A DNA stretch of 62,568 nt from Alloyangia pacifica (GCF_020524285.1 NZ_JAIVKX010000025.1:1-62568); one strand, 5' to 3'. Positions 25,108-36,446 are shown, counted from the first letter of the stretch. The notes: generated by a model from the letters alone, not told the origin. Program-made: numbers and translations.

Positions 25108-25779
25108 ATGGACTTGTTCGAAACCTTCTTCAATCTCGAGGTGCTCGCCCGCAGCTTTCCGATGCTGCTCAAGGGGCTCTGGCTCACGCTCGAGCTGGGC
25201 GCCGCAAGCATTCTCGCAGGCCTGGTGCTCGGGCTCGCGCTTTGCATGATGCGGCTCTACGCGGTGTCCCCGGTGCGGATCCTGACACGCATCTACATCG
25301 ACGTGTTCCGGTCGATCCCGCTGCTGGTGCTGCTCATCATTGTTTACTACGCGCTGCCCTTCATAGGGGTGCGGCTCTCGCCATTTGTTTCGGCGATGAC
25401 CGCGCTGACCATGGTCTCGGGTGCCTATACCGCCGAGATATTCCGCTCCGGCATCGAGGCGATCCCCAAGGGCCAGTTCGAAGCCGCCGCTGCCCTGGGC
25501 TTGGGGCACCGACAGACGATGGTCGACGTGATCCTGCCGCAGTCGATCCGCATGGTGATCCCGCCACTCACCAACAATTCGATCAACGTGGTCAAGGATA
25601 CGGCGCTGGCTTCGGTCGTGGCGATGCCCGATCTGCTGAAGCAGGCAACGCAGGCGCAAGCGCTTGCGGCCAACCCGAGCCCGCTGATCGGTGCCGCCGC
25701 GATCTACCTCGCCTTCCTCCTGCCGCTGGTTCTGCTTGTCTCGCGGCTGGAACGGCGGCTCAGCCGGGGGAAAGCCTGA
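25108..25779 (+). CDS. Polar-amino-acid ABC transporter permease
   Basis: 223 residues, HisMQ/GlnP family. It opens with [19 protein letters not shown], the typical first periplasmic-to-membrane segment. The EAA loop reads [22 protein letters not shown]. About five membrane helices are evident. The stop codon shares a base with the ATPase start (TGATG). Only one permease gene is present, so it presumably forms a homodimer. Confidence 0.92.
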   Translation: MDLFETFFNLEVLARSFPMLLKGLWLTLELGAASILAGLVLGLALCMMRLYAVSPVRILTRIYIDVFRSIPLLVLLIIVYYALPFIGVRLSPFVSAMTALTMVSGAYTAEIFRSGIEAIPKGQFEAAAALGLGHRQTMVDVILPQSIRMVIPPLTNNSINVVKDTALASVVAMPDLLKQATQAQALAANPSPLIGAAAIYLAFLLPLVLLVSRLERRLSRGKA

Positions 25780-26516
25780 TGCCGGGATATATCAGCATCC
25801 GAAACCTGCAGAAGTACTACGGCCACTATCATGCGCTGCGTGGCATCGACCTCGAGATCGCGCGCGGCGAGGTGGTCTGCGTGGTCGGCCCCTCGGGCTC
25901 CGGGAAATCGACCTTGATCCGCTGCATCAACCGGCTCGAGGATTTCTCGACCGAGAGCGCTATCCACGTCGACAGCGTGCCGGTGCTGCCCGGTGCCAAT
26001 CTCGCCAAGGTGCGCGCCGAGGTCGGCATGGTCTTCCAGAGCTTCAACCTCTTCCCGCATCTCACCGTGCGGCAGAACATCATGCTCGCACCCCGCCGCG
26101 TGCGGGGTACGAGCAAGACCGCCGCCGCGGCGCAGGCCGACCAGCTGCTCGCGCGGGTGGGATTGGCCTCGCAGGCCGAGAAGTATCCCAGCGGCCTCTC
26201 GGGCGGCCAGCAGCAGCGCGTGGCGATCGCCCGGGCGCTGGCAATGGAGCCGCAGGTGCTGCTCTTCGACGAGCCCACCTCGGCGCTCGACCCCGAGATG
26301 GTCGGCGAGGTGCTCGACGTGATGCGCGACCTCGCGCAGACCGGCGTGACCATGGTGGTGGTGACCCATGAGATGGGCTTCGCCCGGCAGGTCGCCGACC
26401 GCGTGATCTTCATGGACGGCGGCGAGGTGATCGAGAGCGCGCCGCCCGCGGAGTTCTTCTCGGCCCCGCGCGAGACGCGCACTCGCAACTTCCTGCACGC
26501 CGTGCTGGACCACTGA
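25779..26516 (+). CDS. Polar-amino-acid ABC transporter ATPase
   Basis: 245 residues with Walker [10 protein letters not shown] at 37-45, Q-loop [11 protein letters not shown], signature LSGGQQQR at 140-147, Walker [14 protein letters not shown] at about 161-173 and switch His in [15 protein letters not shown]. It is a complete nucleotide-binding subunit of the GlnQ/HisP type, in contrast to the broken relative at 23010-23315. It overlaps the permease by one base and precedes the class V aminotransferase by 34 bp. Confidence 0.94.
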   Translation: MPGYISIRNLQKYYGHYHALRGIDLEIARGEVVCVVGPSGSGKSTLIRCINRLEDFSTESAIHVDSVPVLPGANLAKVRAEVGMVFQSFNLFPHLTVRQNIMLAPRRVRGTSKTAAAAQADQLLARVGLASQAEKYPSGLSGGQQQRVAIARALAMEPQVLLFDEPTSALDPEMVGEVLDVMRDLAQTGVTMVVVTHEMGFARQVADRVIFMDGGEVIESAPPAEFFSAPRETRTRNFLHAVLDH

Positions 26517-26550
26517 ACAAGACACACCAAGAAAGACACAGGGACAGGCG

Positions 26551-27807
26551 ATGTCAGACTATCAAGATCAGCTCGACATGGGCTTCGTGCGCGGCCAGTT
26601 TCCCGCGCTGGCCAAGGACTGGGCGTTTTTCGACAATGCCGGCGGCTCGCAGACACTGCAGGGGGCCATTGATCGGATCGTCGAGTTCCTGACCCACCGC
26701 GACGTGCAGATCGGCGGCAGCTACGAGATCTCGCAGCTCGCGGCACAGGCCCTGATGGACGGACGCCGCGCGGCGCAGACCTTCGTCAATGCCGCACGGC
26801 CGGAGGAGATCGTCTTTGGCCCCTCGACCACGGCGCTCGTTCAGACGCTTGCGGCGGCCATGCGCAGCCAGTTCGAACCGGGAGACGAGATCATCGTCAC
26901 CCATGCCGACCACGAGTCCAACATCGGCCCGTGGGAACGGCTGCGCGAGTTCGGCGTGGTGATCAAGGTCTGGCCCTTCGATACCGCCTCCATGCGCCTG
27001 AGGCTCGAGGACCTCGCGCCCCTGATGGGCCCACGCACGAAGCTGGTCTGCGTTCACCATGTCTCGAACATCCTCGGCCAGATCAATCCGGTGGCCGAGA
27101 TCGCCGAGTTCGTGCATGCGCGCGGTGCGAAGATCTGCGTCGACGGCGTCGCCTACGCGCCGCACCGTGCCATCGACGTGACCGGCTGGGACGTCGATTA
27201 CTACATCTTCAGCCTCTACAAATGCTACGGGCCGCATACCGCGATCATGTATGGAAAATACGAGCTGCTGGCCGAGCTCGACGGTCTCTATCATTACTTC
27301 TATGGCAAGGATAAAGTCCCCGGGAAGCTCGAGCCGGGCAACCCCAACTACGAGCTGGCCTACTCCGTGACGGCGGTTGTTGAGTACATCCAGGCGCTCG
27401 GTCGCTGCGCCGGCTCGGATGCGGAGGGGCGGGCGCTCTTCGAGGCCGGGTTTGGGGCCATCGCCAGGCAGGAAGAGGTACTGACAAACCGCCTTCTGGA
27501 CTGGCTGCGCGCGCGGAACGACTGCCGTGTCATCGGTGATGCGCGAAATGACGGAAATCTGCGCGTGCCGACCATCTCTTTCCGGGTCGAGGGCGTGAGG
27601 TCGGGGGCGGTTGCCCGTGCGATGGACGATTACAAGATCGCCATCCGCTACGGGGACTTCCATTCGCGCCGGCTCGCGGAGCTTCTGAGCGAAGACCATG
27701 ATGACGGCGTCGTGCGGGTCTCCATGGTACACTACAACTCCTTGGCCGAGCTCGAACGTATGCTCTCTGCACTGCCCGGCATCCTGACGCGGGAAGCTGC
27801 GGCATGA
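26551..27807 (+). CDS. Class V aminotransferase-fold PLP enzyme (cysteine desulfurase-like)
   Basis: 418 residues. DWAFFDNAGGSQTLQGA marks the N-terminus of this family, HADHESNIGPWERL the cofactor-stacking region, and the PLP lysine is in FSLYKCYGPHTAIMYG (Lys224). The mobile catalytic-cysteine loop of true IscS proteins is not evident, so it is probably a lyase, desulfurase-like or aminotransferase enzyme of catabolism rather than Fe-S assembly. It overlaps the dihydropyrimidinase-like gene by 4 bp, suggesting a joint pathway. The substrate is unknown. Confidence 0.86.
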   Translation: MSDYQDQLDMGFVRGQFPALAKDWAFFDNAGGSQTLQGAIDRIVEFLTHRDVQIGGSYEISQLAAQALMDGRRAAQTFVNAARPEEIVFGPSTTALVQTLAAAMRSQFEPGDEIIVTHADHESNIGPWERLREFGVVIKVWPFDTASMRLRLEDLAPLMGPRTKLVCVHHVSNILGQINPVAEIAEFVHARGAKICVDGVAYAPHRAIDVTGWDVDYYIFSLYKCYGPHTAIMYGKYELLAELDGLYHYFYGKDKVPGKLEPGNPNYELAYSVTAVVEYIQALGRCAGSDAEGRALFEAGFGAIARQEEVLTNRLLDWLRARNDCRVIGDARNDGNLRVPTISFRVEGVRSGAVARAMDDYKIAIRYGDFHSRRLAELLSEDHDDGVVRVSMVHYNSLAELERMLSALPGILTREAAA

Positions 27808-29228
27808 GCGGGCCGCGGCCCGACCTCGTGATCCGCGGCGGCACGATCGTGACCGCCGCGGACCGCTTCCGCGCCGACCTCGCCGTGACAGGCGGCAAGA
27901 TCACCCAGATCGCTGACTGCATCGAGGGCGGTGCCGAGGAGATCGATGCCACCGGTCTGCTGCTGCTGCCCGGCGGCATCGACGCCCATGTCCATCTCGC
28001 GCAGGCGCAGGGCGACGGCACCGTCATGGCCGATGGCTTCGCCTCGGGCACACGCTCGGCGGTGGCCGGGGGCAACACCACGGTCCTGCCGTTCGCGTTG
28101 CAGCGGCGCGGACAATCCCTGCGTCAGGCAGTCGCGGACTACCATGCGCTGGCGGAACGACAATGCTGGTGCGACGTGTCCTTCCACATGATCATCACCG
28201 ACCCCACACCCCAGGTGCTCGGGCAGGAACTGCCCGCGCTGGTGCGTGAAGGCTACACCTCCTTCAAAGTCTTCATGACCTACGACGACATGGTCCTGAA
28301 CGACGCCGAGCTGCTCGAGGTCTTCGACGTTGCCCGGCGCGAGGGAGCGCTGGTGATGGTCCACGCCGAGGGCCACGACGCGATCAAGTACATGACCCGC
28401 AAGCTCGAGGAGAGCGGCCGCACCGCGCCGTACTTTCACGCCGAGGCCCATGCCCAGGTCGCCGAGCGCGAGGCAACGCACCGCGCCATCAGCCATGCCG
28501 AACTGGTCGATGTGCCGGTGGTGATCGTGCATGTCTCGGGCCGCGATCCAATGGAGCAGATCCAATGGGCCAAGCGACGCGGGCTGAACGTCTTCGCCGA
28601 AACCTGCCCCCAGTACATCGCGCTGACCAGGGACGACCTCAAGGGGCTGAACATGGACTTCGAGGGGGCGAAATACGTCTGCTCGCCGCCGCCGCGCGAC
28701 CGCGACAGCCAAGAGGCGATCTGGCAGGGGCTGCGGGACGGCACCTTCGACCTTTTCTCATCGGATCACTGCCCCTTCTACTTCGAGGATGCCGAGGGCA
28801 GGGGCAAGGATACGCCGCGTGCCCGCACCTCCTTCAAATGGGTGCCGAACGGCATCCCCGGCGTCGAGACGCGTCTGCCGATCCTCTTCTCCGAGGGAGT
28901 CTCGAAGGGCCGCATCAGCCTGGAGCGCTTCGTCGCCCTGACCTCCACCAACCCCGCGAAGCTCTACGGCATGTACCCTAGGAAGGGTGCGCTGGTGATC
29001 GGTGCGGATGCCGACATCACGCTGTGGGACCCGGACCGCCGCGGGGTGGTTCGCCAGGAGCATATGCACCACGGCGCGGATTACACGCCCTACGAAGGAA
29101 TGGACATCACCGGATGGCCGGTGCGCACGATCCTGCGCGGGCGCACGGTCTACATGGAGGCGGAAGAGATCGGGCCGGTTGGACAGGGCCGGTACCTCGT
29201 TCGCGAGAAGTCTCCGCGCCGTCTCTGA
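27804..29228 (+). CDS. Dihydropyrimidinase / D-hydantoinase-like amidohydrolase
   Basis: 474 residues, normal for hydantoinases and dihydropyrimidinases. The binuclear-metal ligands are visible: His62 and His64 in GGIDAHVHL, the lysine to be carboxylated in YTSFKVFMTY (Lys155), His187 in MVHAEGHD, His243 in VIVHVSGRD and Asp in SSDHCPF. It would open a six- or five-membered cyclic diamide. With the class V PLP enzyme and amino-acid ABC transporter it forms one rightward operon. True substrate choice (dihydrouracil, hydantoin or another ring) cannot be read. Confidence 0.91.
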   Translation: MSGPRPDLVIRGGTIVTAADRFRADLAVTGGKITQIADCIEGGAEEIDATGLLLLPGGIDAHVHLAQAQGDGTVMADGFASGTRSAVAGGNTTVLPFALQRRGQSLRQAVADYHALAERQCWCDVSFHMIITDPTPQVLGQELPALVREGYTSFKVFMTYDDMVLNDAELLEVFDVARREGALVMVHAEGHDAIKYMTRKLEESGRTAPYFHAEAHAQVAEREATHRAISHAELVDVPVVIVHVSGRDPMEQIQWAKRRGLNVFAETCPQYIALTRDDLKGLNMDFEGAKYVCSPPPRDRDSQEAIWQGLRDGTFDLFSSDHCPFYFEDAEGRGKDTPRARTSFKWVPNGIPGVETRLPILFSEGVSKGRISLERFVALTSTNPAKLYGMYPRKGALVIGADADITLWDPDRRGVVRQEHMHHGADYTPYEGMDITGWPVRTILRGRTVYMEAEEIGPVGQGRYLVREKSPRRL

Positions 29229-29380
29229 GAGAGGCAAGGCCGGTCAATTGAAAAGCGATCCATTGCCGCTTTGCAGCGGTGATCGGTGCCGACCGTTGGC
29301 AGCAGGGACACCGGCGGAACGCAATTGGAATTCAGCTAGGTTGAACGTTCTACTTGTACGAATGTTGTCGCCTTCGGCGA

Positions 29381-29896
29381 TCAGGTTTCGCGAGCTGGGT
29401 CGGAAGCGCCGGATGCCTGGTGGGCCCACTTTTGCAGGATATGCGCGGCTTCAGCATCGCGGTGCCGGGCGCTGACCATTCCCCGCTCCGGCGCGGGCAG
29501 CCCGCATTGTGCCAGCATGCGATCGACGTCGATGGGAAAACGGGCGCTTTCCGGCAACTCCCCGAGCGCCGCACCCGCCTGCGCCATGTCCGCCGCGTAG
29601 TAGAGCTCCGACACCCCGCAGATCAGCATCGCGGCGACGCAGAGCGGGCAGGGCTCGCAACTGGAGTAGAGCGCCGCGCCGCGCAGATCGACGGTGCCGA
29701 GATTGCGGCAGGCATCGCGGATCGCCTCGGTCTCGCCATGCGAGGTCGGATCATGGTTGAGCACCGAGCGATTGATGCCCTCGCCCACGATCTCCCCGTC
29801 GCGGACCACCACCGCGCCGAAGGGTTCCGTACCCGGCGTGGTCAGCGCCTGTGCAGAGATCTCGATGGCACGGCAGAGGAAGCGGTCTTCAAACAT
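29381..29896 (-). CDS. Cytidine/deoxycytidylate-type nucleoside or base deaminase
   Basis: 171 residues, CDA-fold zinc deaminase of the guanine/tRNA-adenosine type. The zinc and proton-shuttle residues are His53 and Glu55 in SHGETEAI, and Cys83 and Cys86 in CEPCPLC. PFGAVVVRDGEIVGEG and NHDPTSH are typical of guanine-deaminase-like members. It begins inside the 3' end of the peptide-type ABC ATPase gene (8-bp overlap), so it is the last gene of the leftward operon. It probably removes an amino group from a heterocycle brought in by the transporter. Confidence 0.88.
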   Translation of the reverse strand: MFEDRFLCRAIEISAQALTTPGTEPFGAVVVRDGEIVGEGINRSVLNHDPTSHGETEAIRDACRNLGTVDLRGAALYSSCEPCPLCVAAMLICGVSELYYAADMAQAGAALGELPESARFPIDVDRMLAQCGLPAPERGMVSARHRDAEAAHILQKWAHQASGASDPARET

Positions 29897-30844
29897 CGGC
29901 GCTCTCCTCGGCGGCGAAACAGGCAACGCGGCGATCATGGACGCGCATCTCGCGCTGCGGCCGTTCGCGCTTGCAGCGATCAAGGGCAATCGGGCAGCGC
30001 GGGTGGAAGCTGCATCCGGGGGGCGGCGACACCGGCGAGGGCACTTCGCCGCCCATCGGCGCGCGGTCGCGCTTCGGGGCTTCGAGGTCGGGGATCGTGT
30101 CGAGCAGCATGCGCGTGTAGGGATGCAGCGGGCGGGCAAAGAGATCGGCGGTCGGTTGGATCTCGACGACCCGCCCGAGGTACATCACGGCGATCACGTC
30201 GGCCATGTGGCGTACCACCGACAGGTCGTGGCTGATGAAGAGGTAGGTGAGCCCCATTTCTTTCTGCAGACGTTTCATGAGGTTGAGGACCTGCGCCTGC
30301 ACCGAGACGTCAAGCGCCGACGTGGGCTCGTCGCAGACGAGGAACTCCGGCTCGCCTGCCAGCGCGCGGGCGATCGAGATGCGCTGACGCTGGCCTCCCG
30401 AGAATTCGTGGGGGAACTTGGCGGCATCGGCGGGCGCGAGACCCACGGTGCGCAGAAGCTCATCAACGCGGGCCATAACCTGCGGCTCGGGCGTCTCGGG
30501 GCGCAGCGTGCGCAGCGGCTCGGCGATGATCCGACCGACCCGCCAGCGCGGGTTGAGCGAGGCATAGGGGTCCTGGAAGATCATCTGCATCTTGTCGGGA
30601 TCTCCGTTGAAGCGGATCGCGCCGCCGGAGGGCGCGTGCAGCCCGGTGACCAGCTTGGCGATCGTCGACTTGCCGCAGCCGGACTCGCCGACCAGCGCCA
30701 GCGTCTGGCCGAGTTGAATATCGAAATCCACCCCGTCGACAGCGCGCAGAGTGCGCCGCGGCTTGCCTTCGAGCAGGCGGTTGAGCCAGGGGGCGGAGAC
30801 GTCGAACCGGCGCTCCAGCGCGTCGACTTCGAGGATCGGTCGGG

Positions 30845-30848
<4 letters not shown>
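29889..30848 (-). CDS. Dipeptide/oligopeptide-type ABC transporter ATPase (DppF/OppF-like)
   Basis: 319 residues. Walker A is GESGCGKST at about 54-62, signature FSGGQRQR near 149-156, and Walker [14 protein letters not shown] follows. The C-terminal oligopeptide extension PHPYTRMLLDTIPD and the cysteine-bearing GCSFHPRCPIALDRC are typical of Opp/Dpp ATPases, where the cysteines can bind an Fe-S cluster. It overlaps the partner ATPase by 4 bp and is encoded with two membrane and one binding subunit in the same operon. Confidence 0.93.
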
Positions 30849-31809
<961 letters not shown>

Positions 31810-31813
<4 letters not shown>

Positions 31814-33240
31814 CGCTCGCTCCTTGCGTAGCTGGGGCGGAAGATCTCGGTCACCGGCGGATGGCCGGCGGTGCGGTCGGGGTACTTGGCGATCAGGCCG
31901 TTGAACTGCGCCTGCGCGCGGACCATGTCGGCGTCCTCGTCGCAACCGGGAATCCTGCGGTCGGTCATCACGCGGCGCCCGTCGATCCAGACATCGCGCA
32001 CGTCACGCCCCGAGGCCGAGGTCATCAGGCTCTGTACCGGGTCGGGGGTCTGCAGCGTGCGGCCGAGGTCGATCACCGTTATGTCGGCGCAGGCTCCGGG
32101 CGCGAGCAGGCCGAGATCGGTCCGGCCAAGCGCGCGCGCGCCACCCAGCGTGGCCGCGTCGAACATTTCCTCGCTGCGCAGAGCGTCGGCGCCGGCAATC
32201 CGCGCGGCCATCATGCCGATCTGCATGTTGAGGACCATGTCCGGCGGCCAGGTGTCGGTGCCGAGCCCGATATTGATGCCGCGCGCCCGGCAGGCCGGGA
32301 AGGAGCGCAGCAGGCCACCGTGCCTCGCAGAAACCAGCGGGCAATGGACCAGTGTTGCGCCGCGCTCGGCGATCAGTGCGAAGTCGCGCTCCGAGGCATG
32401 GGTTCCATGTGGCAGCAGCCAGTTGCTTTCCAGCGCGCCGATCCGGTCGAGCCAGTCGATCGGCGTGGTGCCATGCTGCTCCTGCACCAGCCGCAGCTCG
32501 GTGGGCGACTGGCAGCAATGCTGACGTACCGGCGCACCCATCTCTGCGGCAAGCGCCTGGGTGCGGCGCAAGAGCTCTTCGGTGCAGGTCTCGATCCGGT
32601 CCGGGGCGAACATCGCGCGGATGCGGCCGCCTGCGGTGCCGTCGATGCGCGCGGCAAAGGCCGCAGCGTCCTCCAGCCCCTGCAGCCCGCGCGGTTCGTC
32701 GTAGATGGCGCGGATCGTGCCCGCCTCGTTGGTGACCTGCCCGCCGGTGCGATAGGCGGGGCCGAGATAGACGCGCAGCCCCAGCTCCTCGGCGGCCTGT
32801 GCGGCAGCGTCGAACTCGGCCACGGTCTCACCCCACGCGCGGTAGAACAGCGACGCGATGGGCAGGGCGGTGGTGATGCCGTTGCGAATAAGCTGCGCGA
32901 AGGCAAAGCGCTTCTGGAAGGCCAGCTCTTCGGGCGAGTACATCTCGTAGGGGCCGCGCGCGACGTAGCTCTCGGGCCAAACCCGGCCCGTCTTCCACGC
33001 GGGGCCATTGTCATAGCCCAGGATGGTCGTATCGAGGTCCGAAAGCGCGTCGAGGTCGATGAACCCGGGCGAGATCACAGCCTCCCCGTAGTCCACGCGC
33101 TGCGCGACCTCACCGTCGAAGCCGCGCCCCACGTGCAACACGCGGGAGCCCTCGATCACCACCACCCCGTTCTCGTGCACGACGTGGCGGCCGTCCTCGT
33201 GACCGATGACCCAGCGGGCCGAGAGCAGGGTGCGGCTCAT
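31810..33240 (-). CDS. Chlorohydrolase/TRZ-ATZ-like amidohydrolase with altered metal site
   Basis: 476 residues, subtype III amidohydrolase by layout: N-terminal beta-sandwich, PGFID at about 58-62, late GLGTDTWPPDMVLNM. At the point where the family has H-x-H, this protein reads PGFIDLDALSDLD, so both histidines are missing. Later positions are kept: His in RQHCCQ, His in LLPHGTH and Asp in GTDTWP. Metal binding or chemistry may thus differ from guanine or triazine deaminases. It overlaps the CodA-like gene and the DppD-like gene by 4 bp each. Confidence 0.85.
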
Positions 33241-34424
33241 GGCGCGTCGATCACGGCTTTGCCGCCCCGCGCGACGACCATGCCGCGTTTGAGCACCAGC
33301 GACCGGGGCGCGCGCAGTGCGACCGCCTCTGCCAGCGTCTCGCCCTCGACCAGCACGGCATCGGCCTGATCGCCGGGTTCCAGTCCGTAGCCCTCGACTT
33401 CCATGATCGCGGCGCCGCCATGGGTGCAGATGTACAGCGCCAGTTCGACCTCGTCGTCGCGTCTCAGGTTGTTGCGCAGCCCGACGAACATCGCCCGTTC
33501 CAGCATGTCGGCGTTCCCATAGGGTCCCCAGGTGTCGCGGATGCCGTCCGAACCCGCGCCGGTGAGGATGCCCGCCGCCTTTAGCTCCTTGACCAGCGGC
33601 ACCGGCGCCGAGGCCGGCGCGGTGGTTATGATGTGGATGCGCTCTTCGGCGAGCTGCTCGTGCAGCGATGCGACATAGGCACGGTCACTCATGCCGAGGC
33701 AGAAGGCGTGGCTGACGGTGACCTTGCCCTGCATCCCCTGGGCTCGGGTCCGGCCGATGATCTCTTCCATCGAGAACCCACCCATCAGGTCACGCTCATG
33801 CAGGTGGATGTCGATCGGCTTGCCATGCTTTTCGGCGAGCCGGAACACCGCATCGAGATGCCCCTTGGGGTCGCGCTCGATGCCGCAGGGGTCGATGCCG
33901 CCGACAACGTCGGCGCCGAGCGCCAGCGCCTCATCCATCAATTCGACCGTGCCGGGTCGCGGCATCATCGAGGACTGCGGGAAGGCGACGATCTCGATAT
34001 CTACGTAGCCCGCCAGTTTCTCGCGCGTGGCCATGACGCCCTCGATTCCGCGCAGCCCGTGGTGGGTGTCGACATCGACGTGGCTGCGAATGTGGGTGGT
34101 GCCATGGCTGATCGACAGGATCGCCTGCCGCTCGCTCTGCACCTGCGGGTCGAGCCCGAGCGAGACCTTCACCTCGCGTTCGTTGTCGATCTTGTCGATC
34201 AGCCGCGGGCCGACCTCGTTGCGGTACCAAGGCAGGCCGAGCAGTGACTTGTCGAGATGGGTGTGTGCCTCGACCAGCCCGGGGATCAGGATGCGACCGC
34301 CGCAGTCGATGACCTCGGCACCCTCGGGCGCGGCGGCGGCAAAGCGGCCGTCCACGATGTGCAGGTCGGTGGCAGGAGCGCCCATCGGGCGCACGTTCTT
34401 GAGGGTCTTTGCAGTCATGGTCAT
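33237..34424 (-). CDS. Cytosine-deaminase-like amidohydrolase (CodA family)
   Basis: 395 residues. HTH metal ligands are His54 and His56 in VEAHTHLDKS; further ligands are in IDIHLHERD and VSHAFCLG, and Asp in GSDGIRDTWGPYGNADML, the CodA-type end motif. It would deaminate or hydrolyse a cyclic amidine such as cytosine, creatinine or an isoguanine-like ring. The start at 34424 overlaps the permease stop by 4 bp (ATGA); the frame extends much further upstream but only into the permease gene. Unlike its neighbour, it has an intact HxH. Confidence 0.9.
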   Translation of the reverse strand: MTMTAKTLKNVRPMGAPATDLHIVDGRFAAAAPEGAEVIDCGGRILIPGLVEAHTHLDKSLLGLPWYRNEVGPRLIDKIDNEREVKVSLGLDPQVQSERQAILSISHGTTHIRSHVDVDTHHGLRGIEGVMATREKLAGYVDIEIVAFPQSSMMPRPGTVELMDEALALGADVVGGIDPCGIERDPKGHLDAVFRLAEKHGKPIDIHLHERDLMGGFSMEEIIGRTRAQGMQGKVTVSHAFCLGMSDRAYVASLHEQLAEERIHIITTAPASAPVPLVKELKAAGILTGAGSDGIRDTWGPYGNADMLERAMFVGLRNNLRRDDEVELALYICTHGGAAIMEVEGYGLEPGDQADAVLVEGETLAEAVALRAPRSLVLKRGMVVARGGKAVIDAP

Positions 34425-35395
34425 CTCAGTTTCGGGTTGAGCGCATCGCGCAGCCAGTCGCCGATCATGTTGACCGACAGGACGATCAGGCACAGCTGGA
34501 TCGCGGGAAACACGACGATCCACCACAGGCCGGAGAAGAGGTACTGGTTGCCCACGCGGATCAGCGTGCCGAGGCTGGGCTGGTCCGGCGGCATGCCGAC
34601 GCCGAGGAAGGACAGCGTCGCCTCGGAGAGGATCGCGAGGCCGAAGTTCAGCGTCGCCGCGACGAGGATCGGGGTCATGCAGTTGGGCAGGATGTGGTGC
34701 AGCATGATCCGCCAGGCCTTCACCCGGATCAGCCGCGCCGCGCTGACGTAATCCTTCTTGCGCTCGACCATCGCCGAGGCGCGTACGGTGCGGGCGTATT
34801 GTACCCAGGATGGCACCGCGATGGCGAGGATCAGGATCGGCGCGGCCAGCACATCCTTGAGGTGCGTCGGCAGCGCGGCGGTGGCGACGGCGGTGATGAG
34901 GATGGCGATCAGGATGAAGGGCATAGACAGCAGCACGTCGCCGAGCCGCATGATCACGTTGTCGATCCAGCCGCCGAAGTAACCTGCGATGAGCCCCAGA
35001 GAGAGCCCGACCGCCAGCGCCACCATGACCGAAGCAAAGCCGATCACAAGGCTGATCCGCGAGCCGTAGAGGATCGCCGAGAGGATGTCGCGGCCCTGCG
35101 TGTCGGTGCCGAGGATGTAGGGCCATTGCCCCTGCGCGTTCCAGATCGGCGGAATCTCGGCGTTCCACAGTTCGAGCGCGGCCAGGTCGTAGGGGTCCTG
35201 CGGCGTGATGAGAGGTGCCAGCAGGGCGCTCAGCGCCACGAGCGCCAGCAGGCAGGCCGCAAAGATCGCGCTGGGATGACTGCGGAAGGAATACCACAGG
35301 TCGCTCTCGCGCAGCGCGGTAAGGCGCGTCCGGCGGGGCAGGGCGGTCTCTGCGGGGGGCTTCGGAGTGTCGGTCATGGGGGAGATGTCAGCCAT
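34421..35395 (-). CDS. Dipeptide/nickel-type ABC transporter permease (DppC-like)
   Basis: 324 residues with the OppC/DppC N-terminal cytoplasmic arm and FAACLLALVALSALLAPLITP as helix 1. GTDTQGRDILSAILYGSR is highly characteristic of DppC proteins. The EAA loop is SAARLIRVKAWRIMLHHILPN. The start at 35395 follows GGAGGGG and overlaps the DppB-like stop by 8 bp; a second ATG at 35377 has no ribosome-binding site. Confidence 0.93.
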   Translation of the reverse strand: MADISPMTDTPKPPAETALPRRTRLTALRESDLWYSFRSHPSAIFAACLLALVALSALLAPLITPQDPYDLAALELWNAEIPPIWNAQGQWPYILGTDTQGRDILSAILYGSRISLVIGFASVMVALAVGLSLGLIAGYFGGWIDNVIMRLGDVLLSMPFILIAILITAVATAALPTHLKDVLAAPILILAIAVPSWVQYARTVRASAMVERKKDYVSAARLIRVKAWRIMLHHILPNCMTPILVAATLNFGLAILSEATLSFLGVGMPPDQPSLGTLIRVGNQYLFSGLWWIVVFPAIQLCLIVLSVNMIGDWLRDALNPKLR

Positions 35396-36380
35396 TGGCC
35401 CCTCCGGCTTTGGCGGCATCGTCGCGCAGCCGGGGATCGACCCAGGCATAGGTCACGTCGACCAGCGTATTGAGCAGCACGAAGATGAAGGAAACGAGCA
35501 TCAGGTAGGCGGCCATCACCGGGATATCGACGAAGGTCACCGCCTGGATGAAGAGCAGCCCCATGCCGGGCCATTGGAACACCGTTTCGGTGACCAGCGC
35601 GAAGGCGATGAGGTTGCCGATTTGCATGCCGGTGAGGGTGATCACCGGCATCAAGCAGTTGCGTAGCGCGTGCACCCAATGCACCCGGGCTTTCGGCACG
35701 CCGCGTGCGCGGGCGAATTTCACGTAGTCGCTGCGCAGGGTCTCGAGCATCTCGGCCCGCACCAGCCGCATCACCAGGGTGATCTGGAAGGTCGAGAGCG
35801 AGAGCGCGGGCAACACCAGCGCCGCGCGTCCCGACGGGGTGAGCAGCCCGGTCGACCACCAGCCGATGTCCACCGTCTCGCCGCGCCCGAAGGCGGGCAG
35901 CCAGCCGAGACTGACCGAGAAGCCGAGGATCAGCAGGATGCCGACCACGAAGCTCGGCAGCGAGACGCCGACGATCGAACCCAGCTGCAGCGCGTTCGCC
36001 AGTCGCGAGTTGCGGTGCACGGCAGTGATCACCCCGAGCGGGATGCCGACCACGAGCGAGATCACCGTGGCCACAAGCACCAGCTCGAAGGTCGCCGGGA
36101 ACCGCTCGCCGATCAGCACCATCACGTCCTGCTGGTTGCGGTAGGAGATGCCGAAATCGCCCTGCGCGGCATTGGTGACGAAGCGCGTGTACTGGGTGAC
36201 GAAACTGTCGTTCAGCCCCAGTCGCTCGCGCAGCTCGGCGCGGTCGGCTTGCGTTGCCTGCTCGTTGACCATCATCTCGACGGGATCGCCGAAGAAGCGG
36301 AATATCACGAAGGCCAGCAGCGCCACGGCGAGCATCACGAAGGCCGCGTTGGCCGTGCGCTTGATGAGAAAGGCGAGCAT
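35388..36380 (-). CDS. Dipeptide/nickel-type ABC transporter permease (DppB-like)
   Basis: 330 residues. It opens with the usual DppB helix (LIKRTANAAFVMLAVALLAFVIF), has DFGISYRNQQ in the periplasmic loop, and RADYVKFARARGVP-type EAA text (SDYVKFARARGVPKARVHWVHALRN). About six membrane helices are evident. It follows the binding-protein gene across a 95-bp gap that holds a strong hairpin. Confidence 0.93.
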   Translation of the reverse strand: MLAFLIKRTANAAFVMLAVALLAFVIFRFFGDPVEMMVNEQATQADRAELRERLGLNDSFVTQYTRFVTNAAQGDFGISYRNQQDVMVLIGERFPATFELVLVATVISLVVGIPLGVITAVHRNSRLANALQLGSIVGVSLPSFVVGILLILGFSVSLGWLPAFGRGETVDIGWWSTGLLTPSGRAALVLPALSLSTFQITLVMRLVRAEMLETLRSDYVKFARARGVPKARVHWVHALRNCLMPVITLTGMQIGNLIAFALVTETVFQWPGMGLLFIQAVTFVDIPVMAAYLMLVSFIFVLLNTLVDVTYAWVDPRLRDDAAKAGGANG

Positions 36381-36446
36381 GGCTCACTCCTGTCTTGCGG
36401 GCGGGACGGACCCACCGGCTGTCATCCTGTCTCGAGGGGTTAGGAC

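Noticed and set aside
29354-29365. TTGTACGAATGT, identical to 12 bp within the possible TetR site at 60391
   Set aside because: It lies between convergent gene ends without a promoter role, and a single 12-bp match is weak evidence.
34425-35297. Possible fusion of the CodA-like enzyme to an upstream domain
   Set aside because: The in-frame upstream stretch overlaps the DppC-like permease gene in another frame; an ATGA overlap start at 34424 explains the gene.
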